64,000 nt of DNA from JAITMY01 sp031549685 (GTDB lineage Bacteria > Bacteroidota > Bacteroidia > Bacteroidales > UBA932), in assembly GCA_031549685.1 (NCBI GenBank), contig JAVBPG010000010.1:1-64000 (forward strand), given 5' to 3'. Of this stretch, positions 51,417 to 58,746 are shown piece by piece; within the stretch, counting starts at the first letter, position 1, and each line of letters begins with the position of its first letter. The notes beneath the pieces are model-generated. The model had not been told where the DNA came from, did not search any database, and worked only from the letters and a program-made list of their open reading frames with translations. The position numbers and the translations under genes were made by a program.

Positions 51417-52217
51417 ATGCCACAAAGAACATTCCAAAATAAAGTCATCTGGGTTACCGGCGCCTCATCGGGCATTGGCGAGGCGCTGGTGTACGCCTTG
51501 GTTGATGCGGGCGCCATTGTCATTGCCTCGGCGCGCAACACGGCGGAGCTGCTCCGCGTGAAGGAGCAGTGTTCCATACCGGAGGTGTGCCACGTGCTGC
51601 CGCTGGATTTAACAGGAGTTGATACGTTTGAGGGCATCGTAAAGGATGTTTTTGCGAAATTTGAACGGGTGGATTACCTCATCAACAACGGCGGCATCAG
51701 CCAGCGCTCCACCGTGCTCGAAACGCCCGTGGAGATTGACCGCCGCATTATGGAGGTAAATTTTTTCGGCACCGTTGCGCTGACAAAATGCGTGCTGCCC
51801 TACATGCTAAAGCAGGGCGGCGGACACCTTGCCGCCACCAGCAGCATTTCGGGTAAATTCGGCTTCTACCAGCGCTCGGCCTACGCCGCGTCAAAGCATG
51901 CGCTGCATGGATTTTTTGAGTCGCTGAGGTTAGAGGTGCGTAAGCAAAATATTCGCGTAAGCATGATTGTGCCGGGGCGCGTGAGGACAAACATTTCGCT
52001 CAACGCCATTGACAAGGAGGGTAGGGCGCACGGCAAAATGGACGACGGGCAAAACAGCGGCATCGCACCCGCCAAGGCAGCGCGACAAATTCTGCGAGGC
52101 CTTTCTAAAAATAAGCGCGAGATAAACGTTGGTGGCATGGAGCTGCTCATGCTCTACTTTAAAAGGTTTGCGCCGGGGCTGCACTATTTGATTTCGAAGA
52201 ATATTAAGGAGACGTAG
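51417..52217 (+). CDS. Short-chain dehydrogenase/reductase (candidate 3-keto-lipid reductase)
   Basis: A 266-residue Rossmann-fold SDR. TGASSGIGEAL (residues 14-24) binds NAD(P); INNGGIS, the catalytic Ser in ATSSISG, and YAASK (Tyr/Lys) complete the active site. The C-terminal 40 residues (MELLMLYFKRFAPGLHYLIS) include a hydrophobic segment, as in DHRS7-like lipid SDRs. The neighbouring alpha-oxoamine synthase produces a 3-keto long-chain base; a reductase of this type would be the next step. That assignment is inference from context. Other SDR substrates are possible. Confidence 0.85.
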   Translation: MPQRTFQNKVIWVTGASSGIGEALVYALVDAGAIVIASARNTAELLRVKEQCSIPEVCHVLPLDLTGVDTFEGIVKDVFAKFERVDYLINNGGISQRSTVLETPVEIDRRIMEVNFFGTVALTKCVLPYMLKQGGGHLAATSSISGKFGFYQRSAYAASKHALHGFFESLRLEVRKQNIRVSMIVPGRVRTNISLNAIDKEGRAHGKMDDGQNSGIAPAKAARQILRGLSKNKREINVGGMELLMLYFKRFAPGLHYLISKNIKET

Positions 52218-52231
52218 TCGATACATTGTGG

Positions 52232-52311
52232 TGTCATTGCGGGCTTGACCCGCAATCTCCAAATCAGGAATACTACTAGTCGGGGGATTGCGGGTCAAGC
52301 CCGCAATGACA
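52232..52311. repeat. Palindromic repeat, TGTCATTGCGGGCTTGACCC family, copy 3
   Basis: Two 26-bp arms, nearly perfectly complementary, with a short loop. Same text as 39833-39902 and 40818-40899. Confidence 0.88.
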
Positions 52312-52339
52312 GAAAAAGTAATAAACACAATTCAAAAAT

Positions 52340-53392
52340 ATGAAAACAATCGTTTCGGGTATTCAGCAAATGGGCATTGGCGTAGCCAACCTGCAGGAGG
52401 CCTTCGCCTGGTACCGCAAGGTTTTTGGCGTTGACATTCCCATTCTCGATGATGAGGGAACAGCCGAGCTGATGCTGCCCTACACGGGCGGTAAGCCGCA
52501 AAAGCGCCACGCCATTTTGGCCATCAGCATCAAGGGCGGCGGCGGCATGGAGATATGGAATTACACGCAGCGCACGCCGCAGGCTCCGGCCTTTGCTCCG
52601 CAGCTGGGCGATTTGGGCATTTGCATTACGAAGGTAAAAACCGTGAGCGCGCAGAAATCCCTGGAGGAAATGAAGCTGCTTGGCGTGGAGCTGCTGAGCG
52701 GGGTTTTGAAAAATCCTGCGGGCGCGGCACACTTTTTTATGAAGGATCCCTACGGAAACGTATTTGAGGTGGTAGAGGAGGGCTCGTGGTTTGGCCGCTC
52801 GCCACGCCTGACGGGCGGCGTATGCGGCGCATTTGTCGGCGTAACCGATATGGAAAAATCCATCAAGTTCTACAAGGAGATTTTGGGGTTCGACAACATC
52901 GTTTTTGACCAAAGCGATGTGTTTGCCGACCTGGCAGCGGTGTCGGGCGGTAAAAAGTTCCGTCGCGTTTTGCTGACCCACGCTACCCCCCGTAAAGGCC
53001 CGTTCTCCGAGCTGCTGGGGCAGGGCTACGTGGAGCTGGTGCAGGCGTTTGGCTATACGCCTCGCAAAATTTTCGAAGGGCGTCAGTGGGGCGACTTGGG
53101 CTTTATACACCTCTGCTTTGATGTGAAGAACATGAACGGGCTCAAGGAAATTTGCGCGCAAAAGGGCTGCCCGTTTACCGTTGACACCGGCGATACCTTT
53201 GATATGGGCGCCGCCGCAGGCCGCTTTGCCTACACCGAAGACCCCGACGGAACGCTGATAGAATTTGTGGAAACCTTCAAGATTCCCATCCTGAAAAAGT
53301 ACGGCATTTTTCTAAACCTGCGTAAGCGCGACCCCGAAAAACCCCTGCCGAGGTACATTTTGAAGGCGTTGAAGTTTATGCGGGTGAAGTGA
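52340..53392 (+). CDS. Double VOC-domain protein (glyoxalase/HPPD-like fold)
   Basis: A 350-residue protein with two vicinal-oxygen-chelate domains, near residues 5-150 (MGIGVANLQEAFAWYRKVFG ... HFFMKDPYGNVFEVVEE) and 160-320 (VGVTDMEKSIKFYKEILGFDN ... GTLIEFVETF). The usual first-strand metal His is absent in both modules (QMGIGV and AFVGV), while LGFIHLCFDV and the terminal Glu of each module are kept, so metal binding may be partial. A basic C-terminal tail (LRKRDPEKPLPRYILKALKFMRVK) is unusual. It lies between the SDR and the lipid-type genes on the same strand. The function is unknown. Confidence 0.82.
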   Translation: MKTIVSGIQQMGIGVANLQEAFAWYRKVFGVDIPILDDEGTAELMLPYTGGKPQKRHAILAISIKGGGGMEIWNYTQRTPQAPAFAPQLGDLGICITKVKTVSAQKSLEEMKLLGVELLSGVLKNPAGAAHFFMKDPYGNVFEVVEEGSWFGRSPRLTGGVCGAFVGVTDMEKSIKFYKEILGFDNIVFDQSDVFADLAAVSGGKKFRRVLLTHATPRKGPFSELLGQGYVELVQAFGYTPRKIFEGRQWGDLGFIHLCFDVKNMNGLKEICAQKGCPFTVDTGDTFDMGAAAGRFAYTEDPDGTLIEFVETFKIPILKKYGIFLNLRKRDPEKPLPRYILKALKFMRVK

Positions 53393-53441
53393 TAGAACGC
53401 GGATGACGCGGATTTTACGGATTCGCACGGATAGTAATAAT

Positions 53442-54299
53442 ATGAGATTTCAAATTTTTACAATTTTGTTCTTAATTTTATTTGCCCATCCTTCTGTGGG
53501 GCAAAATAAGATTATGTCTTTTCCTCAGAATGTAAATATTGATGATTATGTAACTTGTCAATGTAATTATGATACAACGCAGATCAAAAGTGTAATAGAT
53601 AGTTTAGATTTTGGAGATGAGCGATATGATTATGATTACTCGTACTTTAGATTTGTAGACCTCAATAATGATGGTGCCTGCGAGATTCTACACTATTTTT
53701 CGAATAGTTTACGAGGTTGGCCTTATGATTTTATGGCAATTTATATGTTTGAAAATGCCTTGAAGAAAATTGGTGATTTTTGGTCTTCTTTAAATTGGGC
53801 AGAAAGTGATGGACGCTTCTTGCAAATAAATTCAAGGAGTATAGGTGGACACAAAACCAATCCTATATATTATAATTCGGTTTGGAGGTTTGATGGTGTT
53901 GAGTATACTTTGTTTTATAAGCCAGATATGACCAAGGGAGATTTTCAGCAATGTGGAAATATCGCGTATAAGAACAAGCAATATGAAGAAGCTTATACTT
54001 GTTTTAATAATGCCTTATTAACTCCTCATTATTCCGATGATCAGCTACTTGCAAGTGCCAATGACGTTGCTATTACCTTGATTCAACTTAACAGGAGCGA
54101 AGAGGTTGAAACTTTGTTGAAGAAATATTTAGAAAATTGTTTCGACAATAAGGTAAAGGCTGCAGCATATTACAATATAGGACTTGCAAAGGAGAAGATG
54201 AACTATTATGATGAAGCATTGGTTAATTTTACCCAGTCGTGTAAGTTAAATGAAACAAAGGCATGTCGAGAGAAGATTATTAGCCTTCGCTCACAATGA
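53442..54299 (+). CDS. AT-rich secreted protein with EF-hand/FG-GAP-like and TPR segments, unknown
   Basis: A 285-residue protein starting at the ATG 53442 with a signal peptide (MRFQIFTILFLILFAHPSVG). Near residue 70, FRFVDLNNDGACEILHYF resembles a calcium-binding VCBS/FG-GAP loop. Residues 170-270 hold TPR-like helices (YKNKQYEEAYTCFNNALL, AAYYNIGLAKEKMNYYDEALVNF). The gene is strikingly AT-rich with A/T third positions, unlike both neighbours, which suggests recent acquisition. Repeated GCGGAT(T/G) words precede it. No function can be assigned. Confidence 0.75.
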   Translation: MRFQIFTILFLILFAHPSVGQNKIMSFPQNVNIDDYVTCQCNYDTTQIKSVIDSLDFGDERYDYDYSYFRFVDLNNDGACEILHYFSNSLRGWPYDFMAIYMFENALKKIGDFWSSLNWAESDGRFLQINSRSIGGHKTNPIYYNSVWRFDGVEYTLFYKPDMTKGDFQQCGNIAYKNKQYEEAYTCFNNALLTPHYSDDQLLASANDVAITLIQLNRSEEVETLLKKYLENCFDNKVKAAAYYNIGLAKEKMNYYDEALVNFTQSCKLNETKACREKIISLRSQ

Positions 54300-54407
54300 T
54301 TGATGGGAAGAGATGTGTTCCGTGAAAATCAGTTGCGAAGCCCGTGTACTCCGTGTGCCATTTTTTGCTAACTTTACGTGATTTTGAAAATTATAAAACA
54401 CAATAGC

Positions 54408-55655
54408 ATGGATATTTTTGATAAGCTGCTTAAAAACTTTGGGCCGCTGGGTAAGTACGCCGACCAGGCCGATGGTTATTACATGTTCCCCAAGCTCGAG
54501 GGCCCCATTGGCCCCCGCATGATGTTCAACGGCAAGGAGCGCCTTACGTGGAGTTTGAATAACTACCTGGGCTTAGCCAACCACCCCGAGGTGCGCGAAA
54601 CCGATGCGCAGGCGGCTAAGGATTGGGGGCTGGCCTACCCCATGGGCGCCCGCATGATGACCGGGCAAACAAAATATCACGAGCAGCTGGAGCGGGAGCT
54701 GGCCGAGTACGTGCACAAGGAGTCGGCCTACCTGTTCAACTTCGGCTACCAGGGCATGGTTTCTACCATCGATGCGCTGGTGGACCGCAACGATGTGATT
54801 GTGTATGATGCCGAGGCGCACGCCTGCATTATCGACGGTATGCGCCTGCACATAGGCAAGCGCTTTGTGTTTAGGCACAACGATATGGAGTCGTGCGAAA
54901 AGCAGCTGGAGCGCGCCACCAAGATTGTGGAGCAAACCGGCGGCGGCATTCTGGTAATTACCGAGGGCGTGTACGGCATGACCGGCAACCAGGGTAACCT
55001 GAAGGGCATTGTGGAGCTCAAAAAGAAGTATAAGTTCCGCCTGCTGGTGGACGACGCGCACGGCGTGGGCACCATGCCCGGCGGCAACACGGGCACCCTG
55101 CAGGGCGTACAGGATGAGGTGGATTTATACTTTGCCACCTTTGCAAAATCCTTCGCGCTGATTGGCGGCTTTATTTCGGGCCCCAAGGAAATTATCCGCT
55201 ACCTCCGCTTCAACCTCCGCTCGCAAATTTACGCCAAGTCGCTGCCCATGCCCATTGTTATCGGCGCGCTAAAGAGGCTGGAGCTGATGAGGAACCACCC
55301 CGAGTACCGCGACCACCTGTGGACGGTGGTCAACGCCCTGCAAAGCGGCCTTCGGGAGAACGGCTTTAACATCGGCACCACCACCTCGCCCGTAACGCCC
55401 GTTATGCTCAACGGCACGGTGGACGAGGCCACCAACCTTACGCACGACCTGCGCGAGAACTTCAACGTGTTCTGCTCAATTGTAACGTATCCCGTTGTTC
55501 CAAAGGGTGTTATCCTGCTCCGCCTGATTCCCACCGCCGCGCACTCGCTCGAGGATGTGAAATACACGCTTAACGCGTTTTGCTCGGTGAAGGATAAGCT
55601 TACATCCGGCGAATATGCTAAAATGCAGTTTAAGGATGCAAGAAGTGTGCAGTAG
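54408..55655 (+). CDS. PLP-dependent alpha-oxoamine synthase (serine palmitoyltransferase / cysteate acyltransferase-like)
   Basis: A 415-residue fold-type I enzyme that would condense an amino acid with a fatty acyl thioester, releasing CO2. Motifs: SLNNYLGLANHPEV, GARMMTGQTKYHEQLE, the PLP-stacking His in DAEAHACIIDG (H138), ITEGVYGMTGNQG, VDDAHGVGTMPG (D216, H218) and the Schiff-base Lys K247 in FATFAKSFALIGG. This subgroup (GPLGKYADQADGYYMFPKLEGP start) is a Bacteroidota branch related to serine palmitoyltransferase and to the cysteate acyltransferases of sulfonolipid (capnine) synthesis. The cysteate synthase-like gene nearby favours the second. The ATG at 54408 is used; an upstream GTG gives ten extra unlike residues. 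Confidence 0.9.
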   Translation: MDIFDKLLKNFGPLGKYADQADGYYMFPKLEGPIGPRMMFNGKERLTWSLNNYLGLANHPEVRETDAQAAKDWGLAYPMGARMMTGQTKYHEQLERELAEYVHKESAYLFNFGYQGMVSTIDALVDRNDVIVYDAEAHACIIDGMRLHIGKRFVFRHNDMESCEKQLERATKIVEQTGGGILVITEGVYGMTGNQGNLKGIVELKKKYKFRLLVDDAHGVGTMPGGNTGTLQGVQDEVDLYFATFAKSFALIGGFISGPKEIIRYLRFNLRSQIYAKSLPMPIVIGALKRLELMRNHPEYRDHLWTVVNALQSGLRENGFNIGTTTSPVTPVMLNGTVDEATNLTHDLRENFNVFCSIVTYPVVPKGVILLRLIPTAAHSLEDVKYTLNAFCSVKDKLTSGEYAKMQFKDARSVQ

Positions 55656-55677
55656 AGTTGAATCTAGCCACTAACTT

Positions 55678-55821
55678 CATTGCCGTCGGTTTTAACCGAC
55701 GGTAAAAATGGCAAGAGATGTAAAGCGCGCGGAGCAAGTGTTTCCCTTGAAAAAACACCTGTGCTCCGCGCGCCATTATTCTGGGCTATCCGTATTCCGT
55801 CAGCTAAAGCTGACGGCAATG
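55678..55821. repeat. Nested palindromic intergenic element (144 bp)
   Basis: Outer arms CATTGCCGTC and GACGGCAATG; near them GTCGGTTTTAACCGAC and GTCAGCTAAAGCTGAC are small hairpins. The inner arms GCGCGCGGAGCAAGTG and CACCTGTGCTCCGCGCGC pair imperfectly. No gene inside. Confidence 0.7.
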
Positions 55822-55832
55822 AAAAAGAGGTG

Positions 55833-56210
55833 CTACTTATCCGAGTACAACCCGACTCTGTTTCCTTCGCTGTCTAAAAATAGCGCGAAGTAACCTCTTC
55901 CCTCCGCTTCAATCTTTGTTTTCGGACGAACAATTTTTCCTCCGTTTTTCAGAATGGCAGATACCGCTGCCTCCATGTTTTCCACGTTGAAGTGAATTAG
56001 CGTACCATCAGCCGACGGACGAAACTCGTTTTGCCAATCCCACGAAATGGCACCGGGGCATTCATCGCCTTGAGTTGGGAAGAATGACATTTTTTCATTC
56101 TCTCCGCAATCCATATTGGCTAATTTTACTCCTAATACAGCCTCGTAGAATTTTACGGCCCTGTTGAAATCCATCGCAGGAATTTCGAAAAATGCAATTG
56201 TACTTTTCAT
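55833..56210 (-). CDS. Single-domain VOC (glyoxalase-like) protein
   Basis: A 125-residue VOC protein: IAFFEIPAMDFNRAVKFYEAVLGVKL at the start, SADGTLIHFNVENMEAAVSAILKNGGKIV in the middle and GYFALFLDSEGNRVGLYS at the end. This matches the PhnB/lactoylglutathione-lyase-like group often seen next to regulators. The first metal His is replaced (FFEI). The ATG at 56210 is used, since the longer frame starts at a TTG inside the promoter box. The gene is less GC-rich than typical neighbours. Confidence 0.88.
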   Translation of the reverse strand: MKSTIAFFEIPAMDFNRAVKFYEAVLGVKLANMDCGENEKMSFFPTQGDECPGAISWDWQNEFRPSADGTLIHFNVENMEAAVSAILKNGGKIVRPKTKIEAEGRGYFALFLDSEGNRVGLYSDK

Positions 56211-56258
56211 CTCTGATTTGTTTTTTAGTTGAACAATAAATTCGTCAATTGACAAATA

Positions 56259-56266
56259 CAAAAATA
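56259..56266 (-). promoter_or_regulatory. Candidate -7 box (TATTTTTG)
   Basis: TATTTTTG on the minus strand, 48 bases before the ATG at 56210 of the VOC gene. Confidence 0.4.
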
Positions 56267-56457
56267 GAGATGGGATTGGAGGTGTGATTGGATAAAAAGG
56301 ACTACTTTTTCTTTGTCACTTTGATCCTTATTCTGTCTGGCTAACGGGCGCTAATACTCAAGGCTAAGAGAGTGCAAGTGGGTGGATAACCCTCGCACAA
56401 GCCCGTGTGAATCGCTGAGAGAATACAGTTGTGGTTTTTTTGATGGCCAAAAGTTAA

Positions 56458-57252
56458 TTACGAAAAGTAATCAGAATAAGGCGCGCAAGTGGCTATATAT
56501 TCGCTTGGCGTATACCCCGAAAAAACTTTGAATTCCTTAATGAGGTGCGGCTGGTCGTAAAAACCACATTCGTACGCCAGCTGCGTAAGGCTTATCTGTG
56601 GTTGACACTGCAAGGTGTATAGCGCTCGTTGAAAACGTATGATGCGAAGAAAATCTTTTGGGTTAGCGCCAACATATTCAGCAAATATCCGCTTAAACTG
56701 TTTGTAGCTGAGGCAACAAATCTGTGCTAACTTCTCTATATTACTTTCTCCTTGGGTTACGGCTTCCACAGCCGCCGCCATGCGCTGGTGGTTGTGGGTT
56801 TTGCTAACGCAAAGCCGGTGGTATAAATAAGTTTCAATTAGCCCGACGCATTGCAGATTGTTACTTGCGTATAGTAGCTGATCTTGCAATTCGCGTAGCG
56901 CAATATCGCCCATATCGTTTATTGCAATGGTAGCATCATGAAATTCGCTTATGGGCATGGAGAAAAACGCCTTTGCGCCGTGGGGATGAAAGACAACACA
57001 AATCATATCTACCGCGCCTGTTTGTACAAGGTCGGTATAGCCAACCGATTGCCCGCCGATAAATGCTTGGGGTTGAAGACCTCCCTGTGAGTTAGACAGC
57101 ATCAGACTTGCCCGGTGAAAGACAAGGCTTGTGCTGCCGGTTGGAATAATACGTTGATTGGGTTGGGTGAGATCGCTCGTTTTCAAAAACCAGTATTGCT
57201 TAACGTAGGGTGCAAGCAGCGGCGACGGTTTTATGATTTGAAACTCCTCCAT
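56458..57252 (-). CDS. AraC-family transcriptional regulator
   Basis: A 264-residue regulator. The N-terminal sensor domain (PSPLLAPYVKQYWFLKTSD, RIIPTGSTSLVFHRA, FHPHGAKAFFSMPISEF) is the DUF6597-type found in many Bacteroidota regulators. The C-terminal AraC DNA-binding domain has two helix-turn-helix units: IEKLAQICCLSYKQFKRIFAEYVGANPKDFLRIIRFQRAL and LTQLAYECGFYDQPHLIKEFKVFSGYTPSEY. The ATG at 57252 follows the promoter box at 57280-57287. It probably controls the adjacent VOC gene, transcribed in the same direction, and possibly lipid genes; this is inference. Confidence 0.92.
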   Translation of the reverse strand: MEEFQIIKPSPLLAPYVKQYWFLKTSDLTQPNQRIIPTGSTSLVFHRASLMLSNSQGGLQPQAFIGGQSVGYTDLVQTGAVDMICVVFHPHGAKAFFSMPISEFHDATIAINDMGDIALRELQDQLLYASNNLQCVGLIETYLYHRLCVSKTHNHQRMAAAVEAVTQGESNIEKLAQICCLSYKQFKRIFAEYVGANPKDFLRIIRFQRALYTLQCQPQISLTQLAYECGFYDQPHLIKEFKVFSGYTPSEYIATCAPYSDYFS

Positions 57253-57279
57253 GTTTTTACTTCTTACTTTCGTAAAAAG

Positions 57280-57287
57280 CAAAGTTA
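57280..57287 (-). promoter_or_regulatory. Candidate -7 box (TAACTTTG) for the AraC regulator
   Basis: TAACTTTG on the minus strand, 27 bases before the ATG at 57252. Confidence 0.45.
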
Positions 57288-57350
57288 GTAAAATCAGGAG
57301 TTTTCAGGCTTGTAAAAAACGGACATTGTTACACAACTCTCATTGATAAT

Positions 57351-57383
57351 GAGATTGCTTCGTCGTTCCTCCTCGCAATGACG
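57351..57383. repeat. Solo arm of the GTCATTGCGAGgAGgAACGACGAAGCAATC palindrome
   Basis: The arm (minus strand CGTCATTGCGAGGAGGAACG, continuing ACGAAGCAATCTC) is identical to the left arm at 62159-62190, but no partner arm is seen here. Confidence 0.65.
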
Positions 57384-57391
57384 CTTTAAGG

Positions 57392-58705
57392 TTACTCCAT
57401 CATTTTTTTTGCCAGCATTTCGCGGAGCGTAGCCCTGTCAAAGCGCTTGCACTCGTCCACCGAGGCCACGCTCTCCTCGGTGTAGTTCATTTCGGTGAGC
57501 AGCTCGGGCGCGCGGCCAATGCCCTCGCCGATGTTGAGCAGCACCACCTCGCCGTTGTTAATTTGCTTTTCTTTCAGCGCCTGAATAAAGCCCAGTACGG
57601 CGGTGGCCGCGGCCGGGCCAATGGCTACCACCTGCTCGTAGGCCACCCAGCGGGTAACGTCCACCAGCCGGCGCTCGGCAATCTCCAGCATTTCGCCCTC
57701 CGATTTTTTGACTAAGTCGGCCACTACGGGGTACGAAGCCGGATTGCCCGTAGCCAGCGTGGGCACTTTGGTTACGGGGTTTTCAATCACCGGGTATTTT
57801 GTTTTCCAACCTTCGGGAAAACCTGCGGCTTTAGCCTGTTGCCAGGCCTGGTACATGGGTGAGCAGCCGTCGGGTTGAACGAGCAAAAAGCGCGGCAGCT
57901 TTTTTATCAGGTCCAGCTCCTTTGTTTCGCGAAATGCTTTTTCGATGGAAATCGGGCCGGTGCCGCCGCTCAGCGCCTGGATATATACGGTGGGAAATTC
58001 CGGCAGGTAGCGCAGCCAGTCGAACACCTGCGTGCGCTTGGCCTCCACGCGCAGCGGGTCGGTGTTGCCGCCGGTCATGAGTATGCCGTAGCGGGCCGAG
58101 TAGTCGGCGGCCACCTTTTTTGCCAGGGCGTAATCGCCCTTTACGCGAAAAACTTTCTCGCCGTAGCAGCTCACGCCCGCGCTGTTGAGCGCCAGCGCGT
58201 CCTGCGGAATAAAGGCCGAGAGCGAAACGCCGGCCTTGGCCATGTAGTAGGCAAAGGCGTTGGCCACGTTGCCCGTGCTGGCTACGATGTACTCGCTGCG
58301 CCCGGCCTCCTTGAGCACGGCGGCGGCCAGCATGGCGCCGGGGTCTTTGAAGGAGCCCGTGGCGTAGTGCTCGTCGTTACGGAAGGCGTGAACCTTGCAG
58401 TCAACGCCAAAATTCTGCTTGGCAAATTGTTCCAGGAACTCCCACCGGTCGAGCGACAGGCGGGGTTCGGGTGCGCTCACCATATTTTTGCAATCGCTGA
58501 GCGGCAAAAAATCGAAGTAGTGCCAGATGGAAAAATCCGTGCGGTTTTTGTCGTAAATCAGCTCCTTCAGCCGCCGGTAGTCCGTGCTGTAGCTTACCTC
58601 TACTCGATTTTTCTTGCATATCGGACAGGCTTGTCCGGCGTTAAACCATTCGGTAAAATCGCTAAATGTTTTTCCGCAGGCGGTGCAGGTGAGGGTGTAT
58701 TTCAT
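57392..58705 (-). CDS. Threonine-synthase-like PLP enzyme, candidate cysteate synthase
   Basis: A 437-residue fold-type II PLP enzyme. It begins with a zinc-ribbon-like C7/C10 and C27/C30 pair. The PLP lysine is K120 in ATGSFKDPGAM, the substrate loop is ASTGNVANAFAYY, and the phosphate-binding loop is SGGTGPIS. Overall this is the threonine synthase fold. Cysteate synthases, which make cysteate from O-phosphoserine and sulfite, are close relatives of threonine synthase and have the same FKD lysine context. Sulfonolipid makers need cysteate, and an alpha-oxoamine synthase is encoded 1.7 kb away. Threonine synthase itself cannot be excluded, but the N-terminus and SGSFKD-like motif are unlike standard ThrC. 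Confidence 0.85.
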   Translation of the reverse strand: MKYTLTCTACGKTFSDFTEWFNAGQACPICKKNRVEVSYSTDYRRLKELIYDKNRTDFSIWHYFDFLPLSDCKNMVSAPEPRLSLDRWEFLEQFAKQNFGVDCKVHAFRNDEHYATGSFKDPGAMLAAAVLKEAGRSEYIVASTGNVANAFAYYMAKAGVSLSAFIPQDALALNSAGVSCYGEKVFRVKGDYALAKKVAADYSARYGILMTGGNTDPLRVEAKRTQVFDWLRYLPEFPTVYIQALSGGTGPISIEKAFRETKELDLIKKLPRFLLVQPDGCSPMYQAWQQAKAAGFPEGWKTKYPVIENPVTKVPTLATGNPASYPVVADLVKKSEGEMLEIAERRLVDVTRWVAYEQVVAIGPAAATAVLGFIQALKEKQINNGEVVLLNIGEGIGRAPELLTEMNYTEESVASVDECKRFDRATLREMLAKKMME

Positions 58706-58746
58706 GGCTGATTGTTAATTCTCAATTTTTAATTCTCAATTCTCAA

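Noticed and set aside
57392..58705. Plain threonine synthase call
   Set aside because: The N-terminal zinc-ribbon-like segment and the SGSFKD-type lysine context fit the cysteate-synthase-like relatives better, and no other threonine-pathway gene is nearby; left as an alternative.
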